In this document: positions 15,918 through 24,022 of the stretch, one piece after another
How the letters are laid out: each line of letters starts with the position of its first letter
How positions within the stretch are numbered: position 1 is the first letter of the stretch
Source: Moraxellaceae bacterium
Lineage (GTDB): Bacteria; Pseudomonadota; Gammaproteobacteria; Pseudomonadales; Moraxellaceae
Assembly: GCA_003543245.1 (NCBI GenBank)
Contig: DPJB01000009.1
Coordinates: forward strand, 2,965 to 34,779
Length of the DNA: 31,815 bases
Direction of reading: 5' to 3'
Made by a program: the position numbers and the translations under genes
Notes under the pieces: generated by a model
The model's database searches: none
Told to the model about the DNA's origin: nothing
What the model saw: only the letters and a program-made list of their open reading frames with translations

Positions 15918-16979
15918 CTAGCCAGCAACCCAGCCGTCCTCGTCGTCATCTTCCTCTTCAACGGCGTCCTCCGGCAGTCCCAGCAGCTCGCGGCGATAAC
16001 TGGCCGGTGTACGTCCCGTCCACTTCTTGAATGCCCGATGAAACGAGCTGGCCTCGGAAAATCCCATCATGAGGGCAATTTCATCGATCGACAGTTCTTC
16101 CTTGCCCAGATAGTAGAGCGAGGCATCCTGGCGGATGCTGTCCTTGATTTCCTGATAGCTGGTGTTTTCCTCTTTCAGACGGCGACGCAAGGTTTGCGGC
16201 GTCATGCTGAGCTGCTCGCACACCTGGGCAAAGTCCGGAAAGGTATTGCCGTATTCCTTGGAGATGATGGCGCGAATCTGCTCGGGCAGGCCTATCGGCT
16301 GGGCATTGCCGACAATAATGAGGGCCAGCGAATCCTTGAGGAATTTCGACAGCGACAACGGATTCTGCACCAGCGGCAGACTCAGCCAGCTGGTCGGAAA
16401 CACCAGTGCACTGACCTTGTCGTTGTACACGACACGGCCGCGAAAAAGACGACGGAATTCTCCGGCCTGCGGCGGCTCGGGAAAATCAAAATGAATGCTG
16501 GTCGCCTCCAGGTTCTTTCCGGTGAGCCAGCTCCAGAAGCGCACGGAAATGAAAATCATGGCTTCCAGCACGTTGTCTCGCGACTCGACCGATGGCGAGT
16601 CAATCACCAACCGGGTTTCCCGCTCGCCTTTCTCCAGGCGCAAATCCAGAGGTAGATCCACAAGCTTGTAAAACTGGGCGGAGCGCTGCACCGCTTTTTC
16701 AAGATTGGGACAGTTGATGACCGCATGCGCCATCATGGAAAACGTCCCGGGCTTGGATTTTGTCCCGCGCCCCAGGCCAATGAACTCGTCCTCGGTACGT
16801 CGCATGACAATCTGCATCAGCCGGATGAAGTCACCGGTCGCCAGAGCCGCCTCCGGCCGCTCCAGCAAGGCCGGCTCCAGGCCTGCCTCCCGCATCAGGT
16901 CAGCAAGCTCGGCGCCTTCACGTGCCGCTCCGGAAAGCAGCCGCTTCACGTATGCCATGGTGATGGTGTTTCTGCTCAC
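15918..16979 (-). CDS. AraC family regulator, arabinose-binding-domain type
   Basis: A 353-residue transcription factor. Residues about 20-200 form the long ligand-sensing N-terminal domain found in regulators of lipid and alkane genes. A C-terminal AraC double helix-turn-helix (about 255-335) shows MTPQTLRRRLKEE and the second helix pattern IALMMGFSEASSFHRAFKKW. It then ends in an unusual strongly acidic tail (EDAVEEEDDDEDGW). It is divergent from an acyl-CoA dehydrogenase and SDR pair, with a 202-base gap holding a perfect inverted repeat, so it probably controls those genes and perhaps itself. The ligand may be a fatty acid or acyl-CoA; this is inference from context. Confidence 0.9.
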   Translation of the reverse strand: MSRNTITMAYVKRLLSGAAREGAELADLMREAGLEPALLERPEAALATGDFIRLMQIVMRRTEDEFIGLGRGTKSKPGTFSMMAHAVINCPNLEKAVQRSAQFYKLVDLPLDLRLEKGERETRLVIDSPSVESRDNVLEAMIFISVRFWSWLTGKNLEATSIHFDFPEPPQAGEFRRLFRGRVVYNDKVSALVFPTSWLSLPLVQNPLSLSKFLKDSLALIIVGNAQPIGLPEQIRAIISKEYGNTFPDFAQVCEQLSMTPQTLRRRLKEENTSYQEIKDSIRQDASLYYLGKEELSIDEIALMMGFSEASSFHRAFKKWTGRTPASYRRELLGLPEDAVEEEDDDEDGWVAG

Positions 16980-17069
16980 TGCATTCCCTGCTCAGGATTC
17001 TTTTTTCATTGGAATCATGAAGTTACCAGATCACAAGGCACCCTGCACGGGAATCGTGACTGATTGGTA

Positions 17070-17088
17070 CAAAATGTCATTCATTTTG
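17070..17088. promoter_or_regulatory. Perfect 7-bp inverted repeat, candidate operator
   Basis: CAAAATG (17070-17076) and CATTTTG (17082-17088) are perfect inverted copies separated by TCATT. The site lies in the 202-base gap between the divergent AraC regulator and the acyl-CoA dehydrogenase, 93 bases before the latter's start. Position and symmetry suit an operator for a dimeric regulator. AraC proteins more often bind direct repeats, so a TetR-type fatty-acid regulator encoded elsewhere is equally possible. No clear -35/-10 pair was found. Confidence 0.45.
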
Positions 17089-17181
17089 GGCGAAGGCGTC
17101 ATTGGCGTACCGGAGCGCCCCAAGCAGACTCGCCGCAACATCGCCGGACCTTCGTTTCCGGCCACAGCAGGAGCCACATCC

Positions 17182-18321
17182 ATGATCGCCATGAAGCGCG
17201 CCCACTTTGACGCCGACCACGACGCCTTTCGCGACAACTTCCGCAAATTCTGCGAGGCCGAAGTACGCCCCCACACCCAGGAGTGGCTGAAGGCCGGCAT
17301 GGTGTCGCGCGAGGTCTGGAAAAAGGCCGGCGACAACGGTTTTCTCTGTCCGTATGTAGACGAGCAGTATGGTGGTCTTGGCCTGAAGGATTATCGCTAC
17401 CTGCAGATCATGGCCGAAGAACTGTCGCGTGTCGGGGAGTCCGGTTTTGCCCTGATGCTGCACAACGATGTGATCGGGCCCTATCTGGACTCGTTCGCCA
17501 ACGAAGAGCAGAAGTCCCGCTGGCTGCCACGCATTGTCTCCGGTGATGCCATTCTCGCCGTGGCCATGACCGAGCCGGGCACTGGCTCTGACCTGAAGAA
17601 CATCAAGACCCGCCTTGAAGACAAGGGCGACCATTACCTGCTCAATGGTGCCAAGACCTTTATTTCCAACGGCATCCTGTCCGACATCGTCATCGTGGCG
17701 GCACAGCACGAAGACAAGGGCATCTCGCTGATCGTGGTCGAGCGTGGCATGGAAGGCTTCGAGCGTGGCCGCAAGCTGGAAAAGATGGGCCTGCACTCGC
17801 AGGACACGGCTGAACTGTTCTTCAACAACGTGAAGGTACCCAAGGAAAACCTGCTCGGCATGCCTGGTATGGGCTTCATGTACCTGATGCAGAAGCTCGC
17901 CCAGGAACGTATCGCCTGCGCCGTTGGCGCCATGGCCGGCGCCTGGTTTGCCTTTGACCAGACCCTCGCCTACGTAAAGGACCGCAAGGCCTTTGGCAAA
18001 CCGATCGGTTCCTTTCAGGTCAACCGCTTCAAGATGGCCGAGATGAAGACCGAACTCACCATCGGCCAGACCTTCATCGACAATCTGGTCATGAAGTGTG
18101 TCGACAACACGATTTCACCGGAAGAAGCCTTCATGGCCAAGTACTGGTGTACCGACCTGCTGAACAAGGTGGTGGCCGAGTGCGTGCAGCTGCATGGCGG
18201 CTATGGCTACATGATGGAATACCCGGTGGCACGTGCATATGTGGACGCCCGCATCACCACCATTTTTGCCGGCACCAACGAGATCATGAAAGAAATGATC
18301 GGCCGTGGCATGGGACTGTAA
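17182..18321 (+). CDS. Acyl-CoA dehydrogenase
   Basis: A 379-residue flavoprotein that introduces the alpha-beta double bond in acyl-CoA, passing electrons to ETF. Seen: the FAD/substrate segment AMTEPGTGSDLKNIKT, the C-terminal helices DRKAFGKPIG and LHGGYGYMMEYPVARAY, and the end segment IFAGTNEIMKEMIGR. The medium-chain-type glutamate (in IYEGT) is an alanine here. A glutamate near 242 in AQERIA instead matches the catalytic base position of the isovaleryl-/long-chain-type enzymes, so it should be active. The start ATG 17182 has AGGAG at 17169-17173; the longer open frame upstream runs through the divergent regulator and is rejected. An SDR gene follows 68 nt later. Substrate chain length is unknown. 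Confidence 0.93.
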   Translation: MIAMKRAHFDADHDAFRDNFRKFCEAEVRPHTQEWLKAGMVSREVWKKAGDNGFLCPYVDEQYGGLGLKDYRYLQIMAEELSRVGESGFALMLHNDVIGPYLDSFANEEQKSRWLPRIVSGDAILAVAMTEPGTGSDLKNIKTRLEDKGDHYLLNGAKTFISNGILSDIVIVAAQHEDKGISLIVVERGMEGFERGRKLEKMGLHSQDTAELFFNNVKVPKENLLGMPGMGFMYLMQKLAQERIACAVGAMAGAWFAFDQTLAYVKDRKAFGKPIGSFQVNRFKMAEMKTELTIGQTFIDNLVMKCVDNTISPEEAFMAKYWCTDLLNKVVAECVQLHGGYGYMMEYPVARAYVDARITTIFAGTNEIMKEMIGRGMGL

Positions 18322-18389
18322 AACATCCACACTGGAGTGCATCGGGTAATCAAACCCGTTTCACATTTTCTCTGAACGGGAAAACAACA

Positions 18390-19292
18390 ATGAAAATCCG
18401 TTTTGATGATCGTGTCGTGATTGTGACCGGGGCCGGCGGCGGCCTTGGCCGCTCCCATGCACTGGCATTTGCCGCCCGTGGCGCACGTGTGGTGGTAAAC
18501 GACCTTGGCGTATCAACCCTGGGCGAAGGCGGCAGTGCCACTCCTGCCCAGAAGGTTGTTGATGAAATCATCGCGGCAGGTGGCGAGGCAGTAGCCAATT
18601 ACGACTCGGTGCTGGATGGCGAAAAGATCGTACAGACCGCACTCGACAACTTTGGCCGCATCGACATTCTCATCAACAATGCCGGCATCCTGCGTGACAA
18701 GTCATTTCACAAAATGACCGAGGAAGACTGGGATCTGGTCTACAACGTACACGTCAAGGGCGCCTTCAAGCTGACCCATGCCGCCTGGCCGCACCTGCGC
18801 GACCAGGAGTACGGGCGCATTGTTTTCACGTCATCTGCTTCCGGCCTGTATGGCAATTTCGGTCAGGCCAATTACTCCATGGCCAAACTCGGGCTGCACG
18901 GTCTGGCACAGACACTGGCACTCGAAGGGCGGGCGAAAAACATTCTGGTGAACTCCATTGCGCCGGTCGCCGGCTCGCGCATGACGGAAACCATCATGCC
19001 TGCCGATGTGGTGGCAAAGCTCAAGCCGGAATATGTCAGTCCACTGGTATTGTGGCTGGCCAGTGAAGCCAACCGAGACAACAGCGGTGGCGTATTTGAG
19101 GTGGGTGCCGGCTATATGGCCAAGCTGCGCTGGGAGCGCACGCGTGGTATTGCATTCGGGCTGGCCAACGGCATCAGCGTGGAAGATGTCGCCCGCCACT
19201 GGGACCGCATTACCGACTTTGAAAATGCAACACACCCGGCCAGCGGGCAGGAAGCCATGATGGACATGTTTGCCAATCTGGCCTGTAACTGA
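18390..19292 (+). CDS. SDR dehydrogenase, (3R)-hydroxyacyl-CoA dehydrogenase-like
   Basis: A 300-residue short-chain dehydrogenase. The dinucleotide motif TGAGGGLGR is at 13-21, followed by VVVNDLG, whose aspartate favours NAD+. The NNAG motif and the catalytic Ser-Tyr-Lys set (SSASG, then NYSMAKLG) are all present. The combination RVVIVTGAGGGLGRSHA and VVVNDLG is typical of the dehydrogenase unit of peroxisomal multifunctional enzyme type 2, which oxidises (3R)-hydroxyacyl-CoA. The start ATG 18390 has only a weak GGG upstream; the longer open frame overlaps the dehydrogenase gene before it. It is probably co-transcribed with the acyl-CoA dehydrogenase, giving two oxidation steps of one pathway, but a hydratase is not encoded next to them. 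Confidence 0.9.
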   Translation: MKIRFDDRVVIVTGAGGGLGRSHALAFAARGARVVVNDLGVSTLGEGGSATPAQKVVDEIIAAGGEAVANYDSVLDGEKIVQTALDNFGRIDILINNAGILRDKSFHKMTEEDWDLVYNVHVKGAFKLTHAAWPHLRDQEYGRIVFTSSASGLYGNFGQANYSMAKLGLHGLAQTLALEGRAKNILVNSIAPVAGSRMTETIMPADVVAKLKPEYVSPLVLWLASEANRDNSGGVFEVGAGYMAKLRWERTRGIAFGLANGISVEDVARHWDRITDFENATHPASGQEAMMDMFANLACN

Positions 19293-19299
19293 GGTTGCT

Positions 19300-19322
19300 G
19301 GCAGGCAGCAAAAGCGCCTGCC
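19300..19322. terminator. Hairpin after the SDR gene, weak terminator candidate
   Basis: GGCAGGC (19300-19306) pairs with GCCTGCC (19316-19322). An inner GC/GC pair around AAAA extends the stem with one bulged A. It lies 8 bases after the SDR stop. There is no T-run behind it on the + strand, so intrinsic termination is doubtful. Confidence 0.35.
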
Positions 19323-19363
19323 CGGCTTCATCTCAAGTGCTATAGTGCGACGATCCATCCTTC

Positions 19364-19813
19364 ATGAATACGTCCATGTTCAACCTGCACCCGCGACTTG
19401 CTGCCGACACCCTTCTGCTGGGTGACTTTCCCCTTTGTCATTGCCTGCTGATGAATGACATGCACTACCCATGGCTGATCCTGGTGCCACGCGTGGAAAA
19501 CATTCGTGAAATCTTTGAGCTGGGTGCAGACCAACAGCAACAGTTGCTGCGGGAGTCGAGCTGGGTCAGCGAGCGCATGGCAAGGCACTTCAATGCCACC
19601 AAGATCAACATCGGAGCACTGGGCAACATGGTGCCGCAACTGCACCTGCACATTATTGCGCGCTACGAGAATGATGCCGCCTGGCCAGGACCGGTGTGGG
19701 GCAAGCACCCCGCCGAACCTTATACCGGCGATAACCTGCAACGCATGAACAAGCGCCTGCGCGAAGCATTTGCCGATGCGGCCGAAGCAGGCTTTGTCTG
19801 GGCTGATCGTTAA
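19364..19813 (+). CDS. HIT family protein
   Basis: A 149-residue histidine-triad superfamily protein; relatives hydrolyse nucleotide conjugates such as diadenosine polyphosphates. The triad region reads NMVPQLHLHIIARYENDAAW: the pattern is Gln-x-His-x-His rather than His-x-His-x-His. The remaining two histidines include the usual nucleophile position, and this Q variant followed by the AAWPGPVWG segment is a recurring proteobacterial HIT subgroup. The N-terminal beta region (LLGDFPLCHCLLMND and YPWLILVPR) fits. ATG 19364 is used; M5 at 19376 is an alternative, and neither has a strong ribosome site. It converges with the PAS protein 33 nt away. The in vivo substrate is unknown. Confidence 0.9.
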   Translation: MNTSMFNLHPRLAADTLLLGDFPLCHCLLMNDMHYPWLILVPRVENIREIFELGADQQQQLLRESSWVSERMARHFNATKINIGALGNMVPQLHLHIIARYENDAAWPGPVWGKHPAEPYTGDNLQRMNKRLREAFADAAEAGFVWADR

Positions 19814-19846
19814 TACCCGGAACATCAAGGCAATCAGGCGCGCCCG

Positions 19847-21568
19847 TCAGGCAATGCCATCCTGCTCTTCAAGCATTGAGATAACAGATTCCAGCCGATC
19901 CTCGGCATCACCTGAAGGTGCACCAGGCTGACGACTTAGATCGACCAGCAGGCACTTGATGGCAGACTGCCCGGCCTGCTCGACCGTCAGGGCGTTGACC
20001 AGCAATCTCACCTGACGTCCATCCAGGCCGGGAAGCGTAAACTCCACATCACGCAAGACGCCATCACGTATCACACGCGCCAGAAAACGCTGCAACTGGC
20101 CCTCCCTCCCCGGTGGCATGAAGAGCTCAAGCGGTCGTCCCAGCAACTGCTCAGGCGACTCCACCCCGGCCATCGCACAAAATGGCTGATTGGCATCCAG
20201 CACACGGCCATCCAGATTAAGGCTGACAAAACCAGTATGCGACTGCGTCACCAGCGTGCGGAAAACCAGCTCGGTTTCCCGCGCATGCCGTTCTGCCGTG
20301 ATATCGGTGATATGGCCATCAACAGTCCAGCTGCAATCCGGCCGTTGCTGCACACAGCCAGACTCACTGACCCAGCGAATACCGGAAGGGCCATGACGCA
20401 AACGGTAAGTCACATCAAAACGCCCCGAGCCGGCAAAGGCTGACTCGAGGGCCGCCTGCAACACCGGACGATCCTCGGGCAGGATCAATGCGCCCAGACT
20501 GTGGGGCTGCTGACCGCGCGCAAACGGACTCATCATTTGTCCCGTCAGAATGCTGGTGCCATCACTGAGAAATGCCGCCGGCCGGTCATGATGCAAGCCC
20601 TGTCGCAAGGCAGGCAACTCGTAGCGATAAACTGCGCCGGACAGGTTGGCAATCAGGGTCGCCATGCGACGCTCGCTTTCAAACAGCGCCATTTCAGTCT
20701 GCTTGCGCTCGTGCACGTCACTGATCTGGGCCAATAACAATGACTGTCCCGGGGCCAGTGACAGCAGGCGACAACGCATGTTGCCCCAGCGCACCTGTCC
20801 GTCACGGACCAGATATCTTTTTTCCATCTGGTAAAGTGTATCCGGCTGCTGATGCAGTGCTGCCAGCGCCATCATGCTGGCCTGCCGATCATCCTCATGC
20901 ACCAGCTCCTGCACATTCAGCATCACCATCTGTTCGGGAGCGTCATAACCGAAAAAGCGTGCACAGGCAGGATTCACCATCAGCAGCCGGCCTTCGGCAT
21001 CCAGCAGCGCCAGTGAAGCCGGTACTGCTTCGAACATGAGACGAAACCGCGCTTCACTGTCCGCCAGCCACTGCTGCATGGACTCGACATCCGTCACATC
21101 GTGCCCCACGAGAGAAAGATAACGACGGCCATCGCGTGCATCGGTAAAGTGCCTTGCACGCCAGCGCAACTGACGCTCGTTATCCGGATTGGCCTGTACT
21201 GGAAAGCTGAACTCCAGTACGGCATCGCTACCGCGCATAGCCATCATGCGGGCCGACAGCGCAGCTGCGTCTCCCCCGGGGGCGCAGCACATGAAGAACT
21301 GGCGCCCCAGCATCTCGTGGCGGGACAACCCGTACAGCCGCTCCAGCACCGGATTCCAGTCAACCACATGACAGGCTTCATCAAGTACGGCAATCGCCAG
21401 GTCTGCAACACCCAGCAACTGCCGGTACTGCGACTCACTCGCCTGCAAATGACCGTTAAGGGAATTGTGCTGATCCCGTACCCTGTACCAGGCCATGGCA
21501 AAAAACACTGCGGCCAGGCAGGCAAGTACAAGCAAGACGGAAAGAATCTGAAGCACAGACACGGACAT
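19847..21568 (-). CDS. Membrane-anchored multi-PAS sensor without output domain
   Basis: A 573-residue protein. One N-terminal membrane helix (about 5-28) is followed by four PAS-like units: about 45-155 (ending in a VGHDVTDVE segment), 168-290 (FRLMFEAVPASLALLDAEG to ISDVHERK), 300-430 (ending in GHITDITAERH), and 437-550 (VFRTLVTQSHTGFVSLNLDG to LLVDLSRQ). After the last unit only about 20 residues remain. There is no histidine kinase, GGDEF, EAL, methyl-accepting or HTH domain. It may signal through a partner protein, or be a truncated descendant of a diguanylate cyclase or kinase sensor. It lies alone between a convergent HIT gene and an AraC gene on the same strand, 151 nt upstream. Confidence 0.82.
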   Translation of the reverse strand: MSVSVLQILSVLLVLACLAAVFFAMAWYRVRDQHNSLNGHLQASESQYRQLLGVADLAIAVLDEACHVVDWNPVLERLYGLSRHEMLGRQFFMCCAPGGDAAALSARMMAMRGSDAVLEFSFPVQANPDNERQLRWRARHFTDARDGRRYLSLVGHDVTDVESMQQWLADSEARFRLMFEAVPASLALLDAEGRLLMVNPACARFFGYDAPEQMVMLNVQELVHEDDRQASMMALAALHQQPDTLYQMEKRYLVRDGQVRWGNMRCRLLSLAPGQSLLLAQISDVHERKQTEMALFESERRMATLIANLSGAVYRYELPALRQGLHHDRPAAFLSDGTSILTGQMMSPFARGQQPHSLGALILPEDRPVLQAALESAFAGSGRFDVTYRLRHGPSGIRWVSESGCVQQRPDCSWTVDGHITDITAERHARETELVFRTLVTQSHTGFVSLNLDGRVLDANQPFCAMAGVESPEQLLGRPLELFMPPGREGQLQRFLARVIRDGVLRDVEFTLPGLDGRQVRLLVNALTVEQAGQSAIKCLLVDLSRQPGAPSGDAEDRLESVISMLEEQDGIA

Positions 21569-21624
21569 GAAGTTACCGCTGGGTTGGCGCAGCGTCCTGC
21601 CGCTCTATGTTTTTATTATGTGGT

Positions 21625-21661
21625 GTGCATTCTTTTGATGCATGCTCCAAAGAACATGCAC
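21625..21661. repeat. Imperfect inverted repeat before the PAS gene
   Basis: GTGCATTCTTT (21625-21635) and the segment 21649-21661 are inverted copies with a 2-nt bulge. The loop contains GATGCATGC, so GCAT/ATGC recurs several times. It lies 57 bases before the PAS gene start and 59 bases after the AraC stop. It could be an operator or a leftover of a terminator. The sequence is more AT-rich than its surroundings. Confidence 0.3.
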
Positions 21662-21719
21662 CGTCCTGCCGGTACTGGCAAGCCCAGGCCCGACAACGGG
21701 GCATCCGGGCGGATGAACG

Positions 21720-22727
21720 TCAGGGATCCAGCCCTCCTCTGGCTGCCTGACCCGGCGTCATGTCAAACCAGCGCCGGAATGCCCGGCTGAATGCACTGCT
21801 GCTGGAAAAGCCCAGCACCAGCGCCAGCTCTGTCATGTTGCGTGCCCGCCCGGCCTGCCGGCTCGACAGCCAGTGGCGCGCCAGCTCACGCCGGACCTCG
21901 TCAAGCACATCCTGGAATGACTTGTCCTCCGAGGCCAGATGGCGCTGCAAACTGCGCGGACTGACATTCAGGGCGGTCGCAATGCTGGCCAGAGTGGGCT
22001 CGGTCTCGGTATCCACCAGATGCTGGCGCACCCGCATGGCAACTTTTGGTGCCCAGCCAGACGATGCCTCCAGGCTGGCCAGGCGAGCCGCCAGCACCGG
22101 TTCGAAATGGCGAGCCACTTCCGATCCTGCCGGGCCGTGACGATACCCCTCAAGGGGAAACACCAGTGTCGTGGAAGAGGCGCCCAGCTCTACCGGACAA
22201 CCAAAAAATCCTTCATAGGCCGCCTGGCCTGCCGGATTATCAAAACACAGGGAAACTGACAGCGGACAAAGCTTCGGGTCCAGGCGAAACCGCAACAACC
22301 CGATGATGAGGCCCGTTGCAAACTCGACGGCACGCCAGTGCGGATCACCATTGGTATGAATGGTGACGCTCAGGGCATCACCATCCTCGGTGATTTCATA
22401 ATGCATGGCGTCGGTGAGCAGGCGGTGAAAGCGGGCAATCCGCTCCATGATCTGGGGCAAGCTGCCCCCGGCCAGCATGACCACACCAAGCTCGCCAAAA
22501 TCCGTGAAGTTTATCTGGGTCAACATGGAGAGCCCAAGCACAGGATCGGTACCGGCCTGCTCTGCAACCGACCATATCTGCCGGGTCAGGGCCACCGGCA
22601 GGCGGCCACCGGCAGACTCGTCAGGGATTGCAATCCCCGCCGCCAGCAACCCCGCCTGCAGGTCATGCCCCCCCGCCAGCAGCGTGCGCTCCAGAATCAC
22701 CATCCAGTTGTGAAACGTTCCCAGCAT
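21720..22727 (-). CDS. AraC family regulator, arabinose-binding-domain type
   Basis: A 335-residue transcription factor built like the one at 15918-16979: an N-terminal sensing domain (about 20-205) and a C-terminal AraC DNA-binding domain (about 235-330). The latter has LNVSPRSLQRHLASEDKS and LALVLGFSSSSAFSRAFRRW. It lacks the acidic tail of the other regulator. It is divergent from the membrane desaturase with 122 bases between starts, so it probably regulates that gene. Regulators of this form commonly control alkane, fatty acid or virulence lipid genes, but the ligand here is unknown. No strong ribosome site precedes the ATG. Confidence 0.9.
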   Translation of the reverse strand: MLGTFHNWMVILERTLLAGGHDLQAGLLAAGIAIPDESAGGRLPVALTRQIWSVAEQAGTDPVLGLSMLTQINFTDFGELGVVMLAGGSLPQIMERIARFHRLLTDAMHYEITEDGDALSVTIHTNGDPHWRAVEFATGLIIGLLRFRLDPKLCPLSVSLCFDNPAGQAAYEGFFGCPVELGASSTTLVFPLEGYRHGPAGSEVARHFEPVLAARLASLEASSGWAPKVAMRVRQHLVDTETEPTLASIATALNVSPRSLQRHLASEDKSFQDVLDEVRRELARHWLSSRQAGRARNMTELALVLGFSSSSAFSRAFRRWFDMTPGQAARGGLDP

Positions 22728-22849
22728 GAGGAGTCCATGCGCTCTTTACGGCGCGTTAGGTGAACAGTCTGTCGCATTGGGGCAAGCATAAACGCACCAA
22801 TACGCCTAGCCTACCCTCATTACAAAAACGCTGTACCGGGGGAATCATC

Positions 22850-23950
22850 ATGAACGCACAGGCTCGCCTGCCATCCGAAGGCCGTATCAACCCCGTTGAT
22901 GCCGCTCGCAGCCAGCGTATCCGCCAGGGCATCCTCGAGGCAGGCAATGCCTTGCGCGCCCGCCACCCCTGGCTGGAGAAGCACCAGAACGCGATCGGCA
23001 TGGCCATTTTCTGGACCAGCATCGCCGGCATCCTGGGCAATGCCTGGGCCTATTACACCGGGGTGATGAGCTGGTGGATAGCCATACCGGTGGCCGCGTT
23101 CTTCATGTCACTGCTGCATGAACTGGAGCATGACCTCATCCACATGATGTATTTCCGCAAGAACAAGTTCTGGAACGACTTCATGCTGGCCGGGGTATGG
23201 CTGTTCCGCCCCAGCACCATCAGCCCCTGGGTACGCCGTCGCCTGCACATTCATCACCACAAGGTGTCCGGTACCGAATCCGATCTGGAGGAGCGAGGCA
23301 TCACCAATGGCGAAAAATGGGGCATCCGTCGCTTGCTGATGACCGGCGACAACATGCTGGCCATTTACCTGCGCCCTTTTGCCACTTACAGGATGACGCG
23401 GGCATTCATTCGCGAAGTTGCCAAAAACAAGACTGAAGCCCATGCAATTGCGCGGGAGAATGTTCTGGGGTATTTCCCGCTTGGCCTGATCAACTACACC
23501 CTGTGGCACGGTTTTTTGGTGTATCACGCCGGCCTGTTCGCCGCCAGCGCACTCGGCATGGATGTCACCGTTCCAGCCATCCTGCAGAACGTCATGCACG
23601 CCGTATCATTTTACGCAGTGGCCATCGCGGCACCCAATGCCCTGCGCACCTTCTGCCTGCACTTCGTCAGCTCCAACATGCATTACTACGGCGATGTGGA
23701 AAAAGGCAACATCGTGCAACAGTGCCAGGTCTGGACCACTCCGTGGGCCATTCCCCTGCACCTGTTCTGCTTCAACTTTGCCGGCACCCATGCCTTCCAT
23801 CACTTTGTCGTGCGTGACCCGTTTTACGTTCGTCAGTGGCTGGCACCCGGCCTGTACCCACTGATGCGCGAGAACGGTATCCGCTTCAACGATTTCGGGA
23901 CATTCGGCCGCGCCAACCGCATGAGTGCAGTCGCACCGGCACAGGCCTGA
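22850..23950 (+). CDS. Membrane fatty acid desaturase / hydroxylase family
   Basis: A 366-residue integral membrane di-iron enzyme. All three histidine boxes are present: HELEHD (H90, H94), the HIHHH cluster (H133-H137) and THAFHH (H314, H317, H318). Hydrophobic segments lie at about 50-88, 205-260 and 300-313. Such enzymes insert double bonds or hydroxyl groups into acyl chains using O2 and an electron carrier. The spacing and C-terminal box fit fatty acid desaturases better than AlkB. The ATG has a GGGGGA ribosome site at 22838-22843. It is divergent from an AraC regulator and ends at a bidirectional terminator, so it is a single-gene unit. Regiospecificity cannot be predicted. Confidence 0.9.
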   Translation: MNAQARLPSEGRINPVDAARSQRIRQGILEAGNALRARHPWLEKHQNAIGMAIFWTSIAGILGNAWAYYTGVMSWWIAIPVAAFFMSLLHELEHDLIHMMYFRKNKFWNDFMLAGVWLFRPSTISPWVRRRLHIHHHKVSGTESDLEERGITNGEKWGIRRLLMTGDNMLAIYLRPFATYRMTRAFIREVAKNKTEAHAIARENVLGYFPLGLINYTLWHGFLVYHAGLFAASALGMDVTVPAILQNVMHAVSFYAVAIAAPNALRTFCLHFVSSNMHYYGDVEKGNIVQQCQVWTTPWAIPLHLFCFNFAGTHAFHHFVVRDPFYVRQWLAPGLYPLMRENGIRFNDFGTFGRANRMSAVAPAQA

Positions 23951-23962
23951 GTCAGCAAGAAA

Positions 23963-23992
23963 AAAGGCTCCGCAATAATCTGTGGAGCCTTT
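23963..23992. terminator. Bidirectional intrinsic terminator
   Basis: AAAGGCTCC and GGAGCCTTT pair perfectly (9 bp) around a 12-nt loop. An A-run precedes the stem and TTTCT ends it, so it can stop the desaturase transcript from the left and the PH-like gene transcript from the right. Confidence 0.8.
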
Positions 23993-24022
23993 CTATTCAT
24001 ATCTAACGCGAGAACCGGAAAA

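Noticed and set aside
16705..17181. N-terminal extension of the acyl-CoA dehydrogenase
   Set aside because: It runs antisense through the AraC gene; AGGAG at 17169-17173 fixes the start at 17182.
17077..17796. 239-codon minus strand open frame
   Set aside because: It is antisense to the acyl-CoA dehydrogenase, which shows all family motifs in the + frame.
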